The notes beneath the pieces are model-generated. The model searched no databases and was not told the DNA's origin. It worked only from the letters and a program-made list of their open reading frames with translations. From positions 2,743,635 through 2,807,634 of the forward strand of contig CP139021.1 of NCBI GenBank assembly GCA_034044135.1: a stretch of 64,000 nt of DNA, given 5' to 3'. Position numbers and translations under genes: made by a program. Shown in pieces: positions 34,547 to 44,625 of this stretch (its first letter is position 1; each line of letters opens with the position of its first letter). Origin of the DNA: Flammeovirgaceae bacterium SG7u.111 (lineage in GTDB: Bacteria; Bacteroidota; Bacteroidia; Cytophagales; Flammeovirgaceae).

Positions 34547-35119
34547 ATGGCTATTAAGAGTGATCGTTTGGGGAATATTGGCAAGGTGATAAAAGAAATA
34601 CGCAAGCAAAATTCGATGAATTTGCAAACCGTAGCAACTAAGAGTGAAATAACTCCAAGTTTGCTTTCTAAAATAGAGAACTTTAGAACGGTTCCATCTT
34701 TGCCTGTCCTGTTCAATATTGCCAAAGCACTGGAGGTTGATTTGACCGAATTAGTGAAAGGTGTAAGTACACAAGAGGCAGATTATGTTTTGATAAAAAA
34801 GGAAAACTTGATAGGAGAGGAGAGGCATGACTCTGTAGGCTTGACCTATTTTGATATCTTAAGCCAAAATGTGACATCCTGTAATATACGGGTGAATTTG
34901 GTGAGGGCTGCTCCTGAAATTTACAGGCCTCCGGTGTCTACCGCAGCAACGGAGCTAATCCATGTGTTGAAAGGGAAAGTAGTGTATAGCTTAGATGAAA
35001 AAGTAGTGGAATTACATGAAGGAGACACGCTTCTTTTTGATGGAAATATAGCCCATTCGGTAGAAAACCAAGAGAAGAAAGAGGCGCTTATGTTTAAGGT
35101 GTATTTTATGGATGCGTAG
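34547..35119 (+). CDS. XRE-family regulator with C-terminal cupin
   Basis: The 190-residue protein has an N-terminal HTH_3/XRE domain (about 10-66, IGKVIKEIRKQNSMNLQTVA, then SLLSKIENFRTVPSL) and a C-terminal cupin (about 115-188, LKGKVVYSLDEKVVELHEGD, HSVEN). It is divergent from phnW, with which it shares the 338-bp control region, and is the obvious candidate regulator of the phosphonate operon. The effector, presumably bound by the cupin, is unknown. A short stem (35131-35136 with 35144-35149) followed by TTTT lies between it and the convergent HTCS gene and may terminate transcription. Confidence 0.88.
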   Translation: MAIKSDRLGNIGKVIKEIRKQNSMNLQTVATKSEITPSLLSKIENFRTVPSLPVLFNIAKALEVDLTELVKGVSTQEADYVLIKKENLIGEERHDSVGLTYFDILSQNVTSCNIRVNLVRAAPEIYRPPVSTAATELIHVLKGKVVYSLDEKVVELHEGDTLLFDGNIAHSVENQEKKEALMFKVYFMDA

Positions 35120-35138
35120 AAGAATGTTGGCAAACCAA

Positions 35139-38100
35139 TCAAGGGTTTGGTTTTAAAAGCTGTTCCCGAAATTCTTTTGGGGTTAGCCCAAACTGGTTTT
35201 TAAACAGTTTTGAAAAATGCGAATGGGTATTGAAGCCAATATCGGTCATTACATCGGATACCCTGACCGTTGGATTTTTTTCAAATATAGCCTTGGCTCT
35301 GTTTAGCCTGTAATGTGTAATAAATTGCCCCACTGACTCTCCAGTGAGCGCTTTTATTTTGCGGTTGAATTGCATGTAGCTATAAGCTAATTCTTGTGCC
35401 GCATCCTCAACTTTTAATTCAGAGTTAGCAACATTTTCATCCACAAATTTTACAAACTTCTTAAGCAATTTATCATCGTGCGACGTGGTCTCAATGTCAT
35501 CGGATACGTAGGCATACTTTTCTTTGAACATTTGCTGAAGCTTCTTTCTTGAATCAAGCAAGTTGTTTATTTGGACCATTAAATGATCTGCCCGGAATGG
35601 CTTGGTAATATAAGCATCTGCTCCAGTCGATATACCTTCTATCTTTTCATCCAATGTGTCTTTTGCAGTAAGCATGATCAAGGGTATATGACATGTTTTA
35701 GCATCTTTTTTTACTAGTTTGCATAGTTCATTCCCATCCATCTCTGGCATCATCACATCGGTGATAATGATGTCAGGAATATGTGTTTTAGCTAATTCAT
35801 ACCCCTCTACACCGTCAACAGCTTTAATGACATGAAAGTGTTTTTGGAAGATGTCACTTACAAACCCGAGCATGTCCAAATTATCTTCTACTACAAGTAT
35901 GGTCTGTGGCTTGGTATCAGGTATGTCTTCATCACTATTGCCCAAGCTGTAAAGCTCTTGTGTAGGACTCATCTTTTCTTTCTGGTTTGAGATCAAATGT
36001 GTGTTGTCCAGTGGAAGAGTGAAAACAAATTCTGAGTTTTTACCAAACTTTCCGATCTCTTTTATTGTGCCATTGTGCAGTTCAATAAATTCCTTGCTCA
36101 TTGAAAGCCCTATTCCTGCCCCAGATAACTTGTTGTCTACTTGATAAAACCTATTGAATATTCGTTGTTTTTCTGCTGATGGTACACCTTCTCCCTCATT
36201 CAGAATACTAAATACAAACTGGTTTTCCATCTTGTCTAACCTCGTTTTTATCACCACCTGGCCTCCTTTTTTCGAATATTTACAGACATTGGAAATCAGG
36301 TTGTATAGTACCTTTTCTATTTTATCGTAATCAAACCATAGTTCTATTTTTTCAGCATTATTTATAAAGTCAACTTGCAATTCTGATTTCTGAAACCCGA
36401 ATTCGCAGGCTAATAAGACATCTTGAACCAATTCGTTGATATCAGCCTTTTGTAGGTTCACTTTTAATTTATTCTGTTCTATTCTTCTGAAATCGAGTAT
36501 TTGATTGATTAATCGTTGAAGTTGGAGAGCGTTTCTTAACACCAATGACAACATTTTTGCATCTCCATTTGTACTCTTAGCCTCTGCCATCATCCCTTCT
36601 ACAGGCCCTATGATTAATGACAGCGGGGTCTTTAGCTCGTGTGAGATATTTGTAAAAAAGCGTTGCTTCATGTCAAACAACTCCTTGTCTTGCTGCTTTG
36701 CCAAGCCTTCCAACTTTAATGATTGCTTTAGTTGCGAAAGGTTTTTGAGATACTTGTATATAACAAACAATATGCAGGCAAATGAAAGCCCAAAGAGTAG
36801 GCGGGCAAACCATGTCGCATACCAAGGAGGCAAAATATGAATGTGCAATTCCCGAATTTCGTTGCTTTCGATCTTGTCGGAATTTAGCGCCTTTAATTGG
36901 AAGGTGTAATCTCCATGGGGTAATTGCGGATAGTTGACAGAATTCTGCAAAGCAGATGCATGCAGCCAATTATCATCTACTCCTTTCAGCCTGTATTTAA
37001 ACGAGTTGCTCTCTGGAGATGAAAAATGCAAAGCCGAGAACTCGATGGTAAAGTTGTTTCCTTTATGGGGTATGATGATTTGATCTAAAGCTTCCAATGC
37101 CTTTGGTAATATCACCGTTCCATACACTTCTTCCCCAATATTTACTGGCTTATCAAAAATCTTTAATCCCGTCAAAGCTACTTTGGCGGGAATATTATTA
37201 ACCGATATTTCGTCTGGGTAGAATGCTACAATTCCATTGTTGCCTACAAATAACAATTGTCCGTCTTTTGTTTTTGCCCCACCTTTTATATTGAACTTGC
37301 TCACTCCTTCGGGAAAAGGGTAGGCATATTGGATATATGAGTTGTCTTGCGTGTTGTACTTGATGATTCCATGATTAGATGCAATCCATAGATTGTTTTT
37401 GCCATCCGTTTGAATATCGAAAATGGAGCTGATAGGCAGGCTTATCTGGTTGTTTTTATTATCAAAACCAATAATATCACCTTGTTCGAAAATGATTTTA
37501 TTTAATCCTCCATTATAGGTTCCTATCCATATTTGCCCACTATCATCCTTGCATATTGAAGTAACCCTCGAGTGGCTTAAAGACATCTCGTTTTCAGGAT
37601 CGTAAAAATAATGGTTGAGGTATAGGGTGTCTTGCTCTTCTTCAGTTCTAAACAGCCCGTTGTTCATTGCTATGAAAGTTCCCAAGCTATCGAGGCAAAG
37701 GATTTGATTCACTCTGTTGTTTAGCGATGCCCCACTATGAGCCTTTAGGGGTACCTGGGTGCAATTTCCCGATAACAGGTTTTGGATATCATTTTTGAAA
37801 TCAACGCATAATAAATTTTTCGATCCGCCAATCCACAGCCTGTTTTCAGCATCAATTTCAAAGTTGAAAATTGAATTATCCCCAATGATTTTTTGCAAAT
37901 TACTAGTAGGGGGTAAACTTGAAAACTGTCCAGAATTCAAATTAAAGAAGAGCATTGTAGTGCCAGCCCCAATGAGTATATAGTCATCCCGTTCGAACAA
38001 GGCATATCTCATGATACCCTTTTTATAAATGAGTTCAAACTCAAATTCGGACACATGGGTTTCTGTAAATTTATTGATCGAACGATTAAGTTCTCCTTGT

Positions 38101-39224
38101 AATGTACCAGCCCACAAATGGTTTCTTGAATCGATAAAAACAGGATTGATGAAATTGTGCGAAAGTGATTTTTTGTCGAGAGGATTGTGCTTTAGGTTAT
38201 AAAATGGCTTTCGCTTAGTATCTATTTTAGCAATACCACCTTGCCCTTTTCCAATCCAAATTACGCCCGTATTGTCTTCAAATAAGCAGAGTAGGGTATT
38301 CCATTGCAAACTGTTTTTTGTGTCACTTTGTAAATACCTTTTTATTGAATGGGTGTTCTTGTTGAATTCAAACAACCCGTTTCCTATAGTCGAAAAATAA
38401 ATATGTTTGTTTGAAGAGACTATAATGTCGGAGGTGTTAATAATTTTCTGAAAAAGATCTTCTTGGGCTCCTAAAAATACCGATTCTTCGAGGTGGCCTG
38501 TGCTCGAGAGTTTCATCCGCTTAACTTTTTTTTGAAACCCAACCCAATAAACAGAATCAGATTCTCTGGCAACGGTATGGCAAACCGAAGTTCTATTTAA
38601 ATACGAGATGATTTTTAAAACATATCGCTGATGGTCAAACTTTGCGACCCCAATTCCTCCATTATCGGCCGCAATAAAGAATAGTGAATCTTCTATATGA
38701 GAAATCATTCTGATTCTTTCCTGGTAGGGGAAAAAATCATGGTTTGCTATGACAATATCTTTTATTTCATTGTTTTCTGAAAGGCATAAAACACCAGAGG
38801 AAGATGTGATAAGGGTGCTTTTGGAACTCATTTTGCAAAGTTTGGAGCGGATGTCAATAGCTTGGTGAGGGATTCTTTGAAACCGATTTTCATGCTGATT
38901 ATACTTGCATAACCCAGCAGTTGTAATCGCCAATATATCGTCGTTTTTATCTACTTGCAGTTCAAATACCTTATTACAAGGTTTTAAATGATGTCCATCG
39001 TAAAAGTGTTCGTAGGCTACGGTTTGGATGCCATCATACCTTACCAATCCTTTGTGGGTTGCCAACCATAAAAAGCCTTTTTCATCCTGTACAATGTCAA
39101 AGATCCCATCTTGGTAAATACCCTCATGCTGTATATGCTCAAAAAATACTCCCTGGCTGTAGAGTGTAGCATGTGTAGCCAAAAGTAATAGTAAAACGAG
39201 TATAAAAGGGAGCTTGGTGGTCAT
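35139..39224 (-). CDS. hybrid two-component regulator (HTCS) of the polysaccharide locus
   Basis: The 1361-residue protein has a signal peptide (1-24). Two seven-bladed beta-propellers (about 30-690, many WIG/LWIA blade motifs) and a Y_Y_Y domain (about 725-798) precede a membrane helix (804-826). The HisKA domain has phosphoacceptor His862 in NISHELKTPL. The ATPase domain follows (NLISNVCKYS, GAGIGLSM), then a receiver with Asp1156 in IITDVMMPEMDG and an AraC-type HTH (about 1250-1358). The whole signalling route is in one inner-membrane protein that senses oligosaccharides in the periplasm. It is the only such regulator here and lies divergent from the sulfatase locus, which it probably activates. 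Confidence 0.95.
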   Translation of the reverse strand: MTTKLPFILVLLLLLATHATLYSQGVFFEHIQHEGIYQDGIFDIVQDEKGFLWLATHKGLVRYDGIQTVAYEHFYDGHHLKPCNKVFELQVDKNDDILAITTAGLCKYNQHENRFQRIPHQAIDIRSKLCKMSSKSTLITSSSGVLCLSENNEIKDIVIANHDFFPYQERIRMISHIEDSLFFIAADNGGIGVAKFDHQRYVLKIISYLNRTSVCHTVARESDSVYWVGFQKKVKRMKLSSTGHLEESVFLGAQEDLFQKIINTSDIIVSSNKHIYFSTIGNGLFEFNKNTHSIKRYLQSDTKNSLQWNTLLCLFEDNTGVIWIGKGQGGIAKIDTKRKPFYNLKHNPLDKKSLSHNFINPVFIDSRNHLWAGTLQGELNRSINKFTETHVSEFEFELIYKKGIMRYALFERDDYILIGAGTTMLFFNLNSGQFSSLPPTSNLQKIIGDNSIFNFEIDAENRLWIGGSKNLLCVDFKNDIQNLLSGNCTQVPLKAHSGASLNNRVNQILCLDSLGTFIAMNNGLFRTEEEQDTLYLNHYFYDPENEMSLSHSRVTSICKDDSGQIWIGTYNGGLNKIIFEQGDIIGFDNKNNQISLPISSIFDIQTDGKNNLWIASNHGIIKYNTQDNSYIQYAYPFPEGVSKFNIKGGAKTKDGQLLFVGNNGIVAFYPDEISVNNIPAKVALTGLKIFDKPVNIGEEVYGTVILPKALEALDQIIIPHKGNNFTIEFSALHFSSPESNSFKYRLKGVDDNWLHASALQNSVNYPQLPHGDYTFQLKALNSDKIESNEIRELHIHILPPWYATWFARLLFGLSFACILFVIYKYLKNLSQLKQSLKLEGLAKQQDKELFDMKQRFFTNISHELKTPLSLIIGPVEGMMAEAKSTNGDAKMLSLVLRNALQLQRLINQILDFRRIEQNKLKVNLQKADINELVQDVLLACEFGFQKSELQVDFINNAEKIELWFDYDKIEKVLYNLISNVCKYSKKGGQVVIKTRLDKMENQFVFSILNEGEGVPSAEKQRIFNRFYQVDNKLSGAGIGLSMSKEFIELHNGTIKEIGKFGKNSEFVFTLPLDNTHLISNQKEKMSPTQELYSLGNSDEDIPDTKPQTILVVEDNLDMLGFVSDIFQKHFHVIKAVDGVEGYELAKTHIPDIIITDVMMPEMDGNELCKLVKKDAKTCHIPLIMLTAKDTLDEKIEGISTGADAYITKPFRADHLMVQINNLLDSRKKLQQMFKEKYAYVSDDIETTSHDDKLLKKFVKFVDENVANSELKVEDAAQELAYSYMQFNRKIKALTGESVGQFITHYRLNRAKAIFEKNPTVRVSDVMTDIGFNTHSHFSKLFKNQFGLTPKEFREQLLKPNP

Positions 39225-39442
39225 CTGAAAGATACATTAATAATCAGGATCATAAAATTAGAAATATTTTCATTCAGAGGTAAGTTCCGCTGAGGCGCTT
39301 GGTTGCCTATAAATGCTAATGCGTGTCTAGCCAATGGGTTACATAAAAGTAGCAAATGGATTGTTACAATAGTTGCAGCTTTTGTTAAAATACAGGCAAT
39401 CCTTTCTTCATAAGAAAACTAGTATTGCTAATGGCTTTGTAA
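39225..39442. other. HTCS upstream region
   Basis: AT-rich DNA upstream of the HTCS start and outside the foldback element. No exact -7 box or operator can be assigned. Confidence 0.3.
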
Positions 39443-39603
39443 GAGCATGTTTAAAATTTAGGTTTTCAAGTGAAAACATTCAGTTTTGGGTTCTCACGAA
39501 AGAAGAAAATTTTTGAATAGCAGCGCTATTGTAAAATTTTATTTTGAAGTGAGGTTCCATAAATGAGTGTTTGCAGCGAAATAGATAAGATTTAAACATG
39601 CTC
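39443..39603. mobile_element. 161-bp foldback MITE-like element with 13-bp terminal inverted repeats
   Basis: The ends are exact inverted copies (GAGCATGTTTAAA at 39443-39455 and its complement at 39591-39603). The whole unit is an imperfect palindrome. Its 79-bp left arm and the reverse complement of its 79-bp right arm align without gaps at 56 of 79 positions, around a 3-base centre. It has no coding capacity and no clear target duplication. It lies in the control region between the HTCS gene and the first sulfatase, and its right end contains an ATG (39598) in frame with the sulfatase. It would fold into a long hairpin in the sulfatase leader RNA. Confidence 0.75.
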
Positions 39604-39624
39604 CAAACTAAAAACTGTGAGTCA

Positions 39625-41007
39625 ATGCGAAGATCTTTTATATCTCTCATATTCTTTCCTTTATTTTTTTCCGCTTGTCAGCAAGGGCAGGACGCGGCTT
39701 TGCCAAACATCGTTTTTATTGTGGTAGATGACTTAGGATATTCTGATGTTGGCTACATGAAGCAGAAGCCTGAAATAAACACACCCAATATTGATCTCTT
39801 GGCAAAAGGAGGGATGGTTTTTACGGATGCGTATGCAGGAGCACCCGTATGTTCGCCTACGCGCGCCAGCATAATGACCGGTAAATATCCTGCTACCCTA
39901 AAGTTGACCTGCCATATCCCAGGCATGGGAATGGAAAAGTATGTAAAGAAACTCAGCAAAGGGAAAAAATTGAAAGAGGCGTATTTTTTAGATCACTTGC
40001 CACCTGAGGAAATAACAATTGCCGAAGCGCTAAAAGAGCAAGGTTATACGTCTGCCTATATTGGTAAATGGCATTTGGGAGGAGAAGGTTCTATTTATAC
40101 CAAAGATGGTATTGTTGATAGTACGTACCATCCAGAATTTCAAGGGTTTGATGTTAATATTGGTGGGTGTTCTTATGGGCAGCCAAAGAGCTATTTTGAT
40201 CCTTATAAAAACGGTACTATCAAAGATCGGAAAGAAGGGGAATACCTTACCGACAGGTTAGGGGATGAAGCTGTAGAGTTCATAGAGCAAAATAAGCAAA
40301 AATCTTTCTTCCTTAACCTTGCAACTTATACGGTCCATACGCCATTGAGAGCCCCTGAAGAAACGGTAAAAAAATATAATGGCGATACATACTTTGCCAT
40401 GATAGAGAAGCTGGACCAGAATGTAGGCAAGGTGATGGACAAACTAAAAGAGTTGGATTTGCTGGATAATACCATTGTGTTTTTCTATTCAGACAATGGT
40501 GGCTTATGGGGCAATCCGCCTCTAAAAGGGAAAAAAGGGACATTAAACGAAGGAGGAATAAGGGTGCCGCTCATTGTTAATTGGCCAAAGAAAATAAAGC
40601 CGGCAAGTAGCTGTAATGTTCCTGTTACTTCGGTCGATTTTTTTCCTACTTTTTTAGACCTAGCTGGTATCTCCATCTCCTCTTACCCACAGCAAGAAGG
40701 TAAAAGTTTATTGCCACTGTGCTATGAAGAAGGAAGCTTTGCAGATAGGGCTATTTATTGGCACTTTCCCCATCACCGTAAAGAAGGCTTATCTATGGGG
40801 GCAGCTATTCGCAAAGGAGATTGGAAGTTGATTAAAGGATTTGAAACTGAAGAATTACTCTTGTTTAACTTAAAAGAAGACCTTGGAGAAGAAAACAATT
40901 TGGCTAATAAATATCCTGAAATAAGTGGCAAGCTCTTGACCGAGCTGGAGACATGGCAACACAACGTGGATGCGGAAATGCCCGAGGTCAATAAAGATAT
41001 AATGTAA
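39625..41007 (+). CDS. formylglycine-type (S1) sulfatase 1, lipoprotein
   Basis: From the ATG at 39625 the product has 460 residues and opens with a clean lipoprotein signal (MRRSFISLIFFPLFFSAC). The upstream in-frame ATG at 39598 lies in the foldback element and would put nine polar residues before it. The S1 signature is CSPTR (Cys76 from this start), whose cysteine is matured to formylglycine. The metal-site DDLGYSD is just before it, and GKWHLGG and DNGG motifs follow. It removes sulfate esters from a glycan at the cell surface or periplasm. It is the first of six sulfatases in the rightward run and lies 25 bp before the GH97 gene. Confidence 0.92.
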   Translation: MRRSFISLIFFPLFFSACQQGQDAALPNIVFIVVDDLGYSDVGYMKQKPEINTPNIDLLAKGGMVFTDAYAGAPVCSPTRASIMTGKYPATLKLTCHIPGMGMEKYVKKLSKGKKLKEAYFLDHLPPEEITIAEALKEQGYTSAYIGKWHLGGEGSIYTKDGIVDSTYHPEFQGFDVNIGGCSYGQPKSYFDPYKNGTIKDRKEGEYLTDRLGDEAVEFIEQNKQKSFFLNLATYTVHTPLRAPEETVKKYNGDTYFAMIEKLDQNVGKVMDKLKELDLLDNTIVFFYSDNGGLWGNPPLKGKKGTLNEGGIRVPLIVNWPKKIKPASSCNVPVTSVDFFPTFLDLAGISISSYPQQEGKSLLPLCYEEGSFADRAIYWHFPHHRKEGLSMGAAIRKGDWKLIKGFETEELLLFNLKEDLGEENNLANKYPEISGKLLTELETWQHNVDAEMPEVNKDIM

Positions 41008-41032
41008 CAAAAAATAAGCTATAGATACTATT

Positions 41033-42949
41033 ATGAATACCAAATGTTTCAGTATTTTGCTGGTAATAACGGCACTAATCCCTATCCTTTTTTCCTGCAA
41101 AAAACCGCTGGATAGTTTCAGCCTTGCTTCACCAAATGATGGGCTTTCCCTTGAGGTTAAGCTTACAGATAATAAATTGAATTATAGGGTAAGTCAGAGA
41201 GGGAAAGAAATAATTGGGGTTTCAGAATTGGAAATATTTCCAGGTGAATTAGTCGCTGTAGTAGAGGCTTCTGAAAGTGAAAAAGATACCACTTGGAAAC
41301 CCGTATGGGGTCAGCAAAGTAGTATTCAGGACAATTACAAGCAACTTACTTTACATATTGATTGTGGTGGGGTTGGCGGAAAGTTGCTGGCAAGGGCTTA
41401 CGACCAAGGGGTAGCGTTCCGTTTTGTCCTAGATGAAGGAGAAAAACCAAAAGAGGCTGTTTTCAAATGCGAATATGCGTTGTCCGAGGGAAGTAATTTA
41501 TATACACCGGCAGGGGAAAGCGAACCTTTGGGTCCAGTGAGTTTGAGTGGTCTTACTGACTATTTGCAAGAAAAAACTCGTAGGAAAATCAGTGTTCCTC
41601 TGGTGGTTGAACCTCAAGGCCAACAACTCTTTATAGCCCTTTTAGAATCGGATTTATATGCTGCAAAAGGCATTAGGCCAATGCAACTTGGAATAAGCGA
41701 AGGAAAGGTTGCGGCTGTCAACAAAGTAGAGCTAAGCAAGGAGGAGTGGACAAGCCCCTGGAGGGTGCTGTTAATTGGGGAAACGGCGGGGGACTTGGTT
41801 GTCAATACAGTTCCTATTAACCTCGCTACGGCTTGCGAACTGGAAGAAACTGATTGGGTAAAGCCTGGAAAAACGCTTTGGGACTGGCGCGTGCATGGTT
41901 ACACAGCTCCAGATGGTTTTGTGTACGGCATTGACAACGAGAGTTATTACCGATTTATAGATTTTGCTGCCGAAACTGGAGTAGATTATTTTCTTATTGA
42001 CGATGCGTGGTACAAACACGTAACCAAAGGGAGTTTTGAATTGTCGGAGAAACTGGATTTGCAGGCGGTAATTGATTATGCTGTCGACAAAGAGGTAGAG
42101 CTGATGTTGTATTATGACAGGAGGCACGGCGAATATGGTGATGATGAACTCTTTCCGTATTACCAGTCTTTAGGTATGAAAGGTATCAAATATGGTTTTA
42201 TGGGCAGCGATGTCGATTTTTCGAGAGAAGCTATTCAGAAAAGTGCGGCAAGTAACCTCCTCATCGATTTCCATGATGGTCCTGTGCCATTTACAGGGAT
42301 TCGTCGTACCTTCCCCAATGCCATAACTCGTGAATATTGCCATGCCCAGCAAGATTCCCGTCGGGCTTTTACCCCTGAAGCTTTCATAAAAATGGCTTTG
42401 ATAAATGCCATAACAGGCCCATTGGACATGAACAACGGGAACTTTGATTTGACCGGGATAAATGCTGGGTTGAGGCAAAAAGGGCCAAGAAAAACGAACT
42501 CTTATTTTTCAACTGTGGCATCGGAAGCCGCTCGTACCCTTGTGGTTTTCAGTGGGTTGGTTTGTATACCCGATGCTCCGGAGGCTTATGCTGCTAAAGC
42601 CGATTTATTTGAGTTTATCCAAAAAATGCCTGTTGGTAAATGGGACGAAAGCCGTGTGCTCCATTCCAAAATGGACGAATACATCAGTACAGGAAGGCGC
42701 CGTGGCAAAGAGTGGTTTGTTGGGAGTGTGTATAGCCAAAAAGGAGGGACTCTGGATATCGACCTAGATTTTTTGGAAGAAGGCATAGAATACGATATAA
42801 CCTATTACGAAGATACCGAAGAGACTCATTGCAAAACGAACCCAGAAGCTTACCGGGTAAGAAAAGGGAGTGTCGAAAAAGGGGAAATTGTCAAAGCAGT
42901 AATGGCCTCTGGCGGTGGGCATTGTATGTGGATAAGACCAGCCAAATAG
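41033..42949 (+). CDS. GH97 family glycosidase lipoprotein
   Basis: The 638-residue protein has lipobox FSC (Cys22). The N-terminal supersandwich (about 28-270, LASPNDGLSLEVKL) is followed by a TIM barrel (about 275-540, WDWRVHGYTAP, YFLIDDAWYK) with the FTGIRRTFPNAITRE block, and a C-terminal sandwich. Where retaining GH97 alpha-galactosidases have GIKVDFM with the nucleophilic Asp, this protein has GIKYGFM (384-390). That is closer to the inverting SusB-type pattern, so an inverting alpha-glucosidase-like or novel specificity is possible. It lies between sulfatases 1 and 2 with gaps of 25 bp on each side. Confidence 0.85.
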   Translation: MNTKCFSILLVITALIPILFSCKKPLDSFSLASPNDGLSLEVKLTDNKLNYRVSQRGKEIIGVSELEIFPGELVAVVEASESEKDTTWKPVWGQQSSIQDNYKQLTLHIDCGGVGGKLLARAYDQGVAFRFVLDEGEKPKEAVFKCEYALSEGSNLYTPAGESEPLGPVSLSGLTDYLQEKTRRKISVPLVVEPQGQQLFIALLESDLYAAKGIRPMQLGISEGKVAAVNKVELSKEEWTSPWRVLLIGETAGDLVVNTVPINLATACELEETDWVKPGKTLWDWRVHGYTAPDGFVYGIDNESYYRFIDFAAETGVDYFLIDDAWYKHVTKGSFELSEKLDLQAVIDYAVDKEVELMLYYDRRHGEYGDDELFPYYQSLGMKGIKYGFMGSDVDFSREAIQKSAASNLLIDFHDGPVPFTGIRRTFPNAITREYCHAQQDSRRAFTPEAFIKMALINAITGPLDMNNGNFDLTGINAGLRQKGPRKTNSYFSTVASEAARTLVVFSGLVCIPDAPEAYAAKADLFEFIQKMPVGKWDESRVLHSKMDEYISTGRRRGKEWFVGSVYSQKGGTLDIDLDFLEEGIEYDITYYEDTEETHCKTNPEAYRVRKGSVEKGEIVKAVMASGGGHCMWIRPAK

Positions 42950-42974
42950 ACATCAAAAATTAAATTTTGTACAC

Positions 42975-44549
42975 ATGAAATATTCTAACCTATTCCTTTT
43001 TTTAACAAGCATTTTTCTTCTTTCAAATAGCTCTTTTACAAGTGCGCAAGAAAACAAAAGAGAACAGAGCTATCCAAATATTATTTATATCCTGGCAGAT
43101 GATTTAGGGTATGGTGATCTGAAATGTTTTAACCCAGAAGGAAAAATACCTACCCCAAACCTCGATAAAATGGCTCAAGGTGGCGTCATGTTCACCGATG
43201 CACATACTTCGTCAGCGGTATGTACACCAACCCGCTACGGGATTTTAACGGGGCGTTATAATTGGCGGTCAGCGTTAAAAAGTTCTGTGTTAAGTGGTTA
43301 TTCAAAGTCACTTATAAAACAGGAGCGAACTACTATTGCTGAAATGCTTAAAGCGCAAGGGTATTACACGGCTTATATTGGCAAGTGGCATATAGGTTGG
43401 GATTGGGCTTTCGAAAATGAAGGAGCCGAAAAAAATATCAATGGCCTAAATGCAAAACCCAAAGTAGACTTTACCGCTCCAATAAAGAATGGTCCATCAA
43501 CGCATGGTTTCGATTATTCGTTTGGCTTTTGCGGATCGCTTGATATGGCGCCCTATGTGTATGTTGAGAATGATAAACCAACTATGGCCCCCACAAAAAC
43601 CACAGTTTCTGTTGACGAGAAGGGGATTTGGAGAAAAGGACTTACTTCCGATGATTTTGTTCACGCTGAGGTCTTGCAGGATTTGACGGATAAAGCTGTT
43701 GAGTTTATCAATCAGAAGGCAGGTGAAGAGCCTCCGTTCTTTTTGTATTTCCCTTTGCCTGCGCCGCATACGCCAATTCTGCCTACAACAGAGTTTTTAG
43801 GAAAAAGCAACACAAACATGTATGGCGATTTTGTGATGCAGGTTGACGACGTTGTACGCCAAATTAGGGAAGTACTCAAGCAAAAGGGTATTTCAGAAAA
43901 TACACTTTTGGTATTTACCAGCGATAACGGATGTTCTCCCAAAGCCGATTTTGAAGAACTTGCCAAAGTAAACCACGATCCAAGCTATCAATTTAGAGGA
44001 ACAAAGGCAGATATTTTTGAAGGGGGACACCGAGTGCCGTTTATTGTAGAATGGCCTGCCAAGGCATTGAAAAATACTAGCTCTGGCAAAATAATCTGTA
44101 CCACTGACTTTTTTGCTACCTGTGCCGAACTTACCGGTTACCAATTGCCCGATTCCGAAGCGGAGGATAGCTACAGCATGTTGCCGCTGATAACCGGTGA
44201 AAATGACGATGAAATCCGTGAATATATCATTCACCATTCAATCAATGGGTCTTTTGCTATTAGGCAAGGTGATTGGAAGCTATGCGTCTGTCCCGGATCA
44301 GGGGGCTGGAGTTATCCAAGGCCTCAGGATATAAAAAAGGAAGAGTTGGATTTGCCAACCATGCAGCTGTATAACTTGAAAGAAGATATAGGAGAAACTA
44401 ACAACCTAGTAGAGGAATACCCAGCAAAAGCTGCTGAGTTGAAAGCTGCACTCAAAAAGATTATCCTAGACGGAAGAAGTACTTCGGGGCAATTCCAAAA
44501 AAATGATGGAATGGATGAGTGGAAGCAAATTAAACCGATTGTGAATTAA
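42975..44549 (+). CDS. formylglycine-type (S1) sulfatase 2, exported
   Basis: The 524-residue protein has an SPI signal (1-24, ending TSAQ). The S1 signature is CTPTR with Cys83, after ADDLGYGD. Later motifs are GKWHIGWDW, the histidine block FPLPAPHTPILP and the DNGCSP metal-site motif. An AP.KNGPSTHGFDYSFGFCGS stretch before the PLPAPHTP block marks it as the subgroup related to arylsulfatase A/GalNAc-sulfatases and separates it from sulfatases 1 and 3. It follows GH97 by 25 bp and precedes GH95 by 76 bp. Confidence 0.92.
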   Translation: MKYSNLFLFLTSIFLLSNSSFTSAQENKREQSYPNIIYILADDLGYGDLKCFNPEGKIPTPNLDKMAQGGVMFTDAHTSSAVCTPTRYGILTGRYNWRSALKSSVLSGYSKSLIKQERTTIAEMLKAQGYYTAYIGKWHIGWDWAFENEGAEKNINGLNAKPKVDFTAPIKNGPSTHGFDYSFGFCGSLDMAPYVYVENDKPTMAPTKTTVSVDEKGIWRKGLTSDDFVHAEVLQDLTDKAVEFINQKAGEEPPFFLYFPLPAPHTPILPTTEFLGKSNTNMYGDFVMQVDDVVRQIREVLKQKGISENTLLVFTSDNGCSPKADFEELAKVNHDPSYQFRGTKADIFEGGHRVPFIVEWPAKALKNTSSGKIICTTDFFATCAELTGYQLPDSEAEDSYSMLPLITGENDDEIREYIIHHSINGSFAIRQGDWKLCVCPGSGGWSYPRPQDIKKEELDLPTMQLYNLKEDIGETNNLVEEYPAKAAELKAALKKIILDGRSTSGQFQKNDGMDEWKQIKPIVN

Positions 44550-44625
44550 CCCATCTCTTTTTCAGGGTATGATAAGTAAGATCAAAAAGAACCATGAATT
44601 TTAACAATGGCAGATCCATTTTTTA

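Noticed and set aside
39598-39624. Upstream start codon for sulfatase 1
   Set aside because: It lies in the end of the foldback element and would place nine polar residues ahead of a perfect lipoprotein signal starting at 39625.
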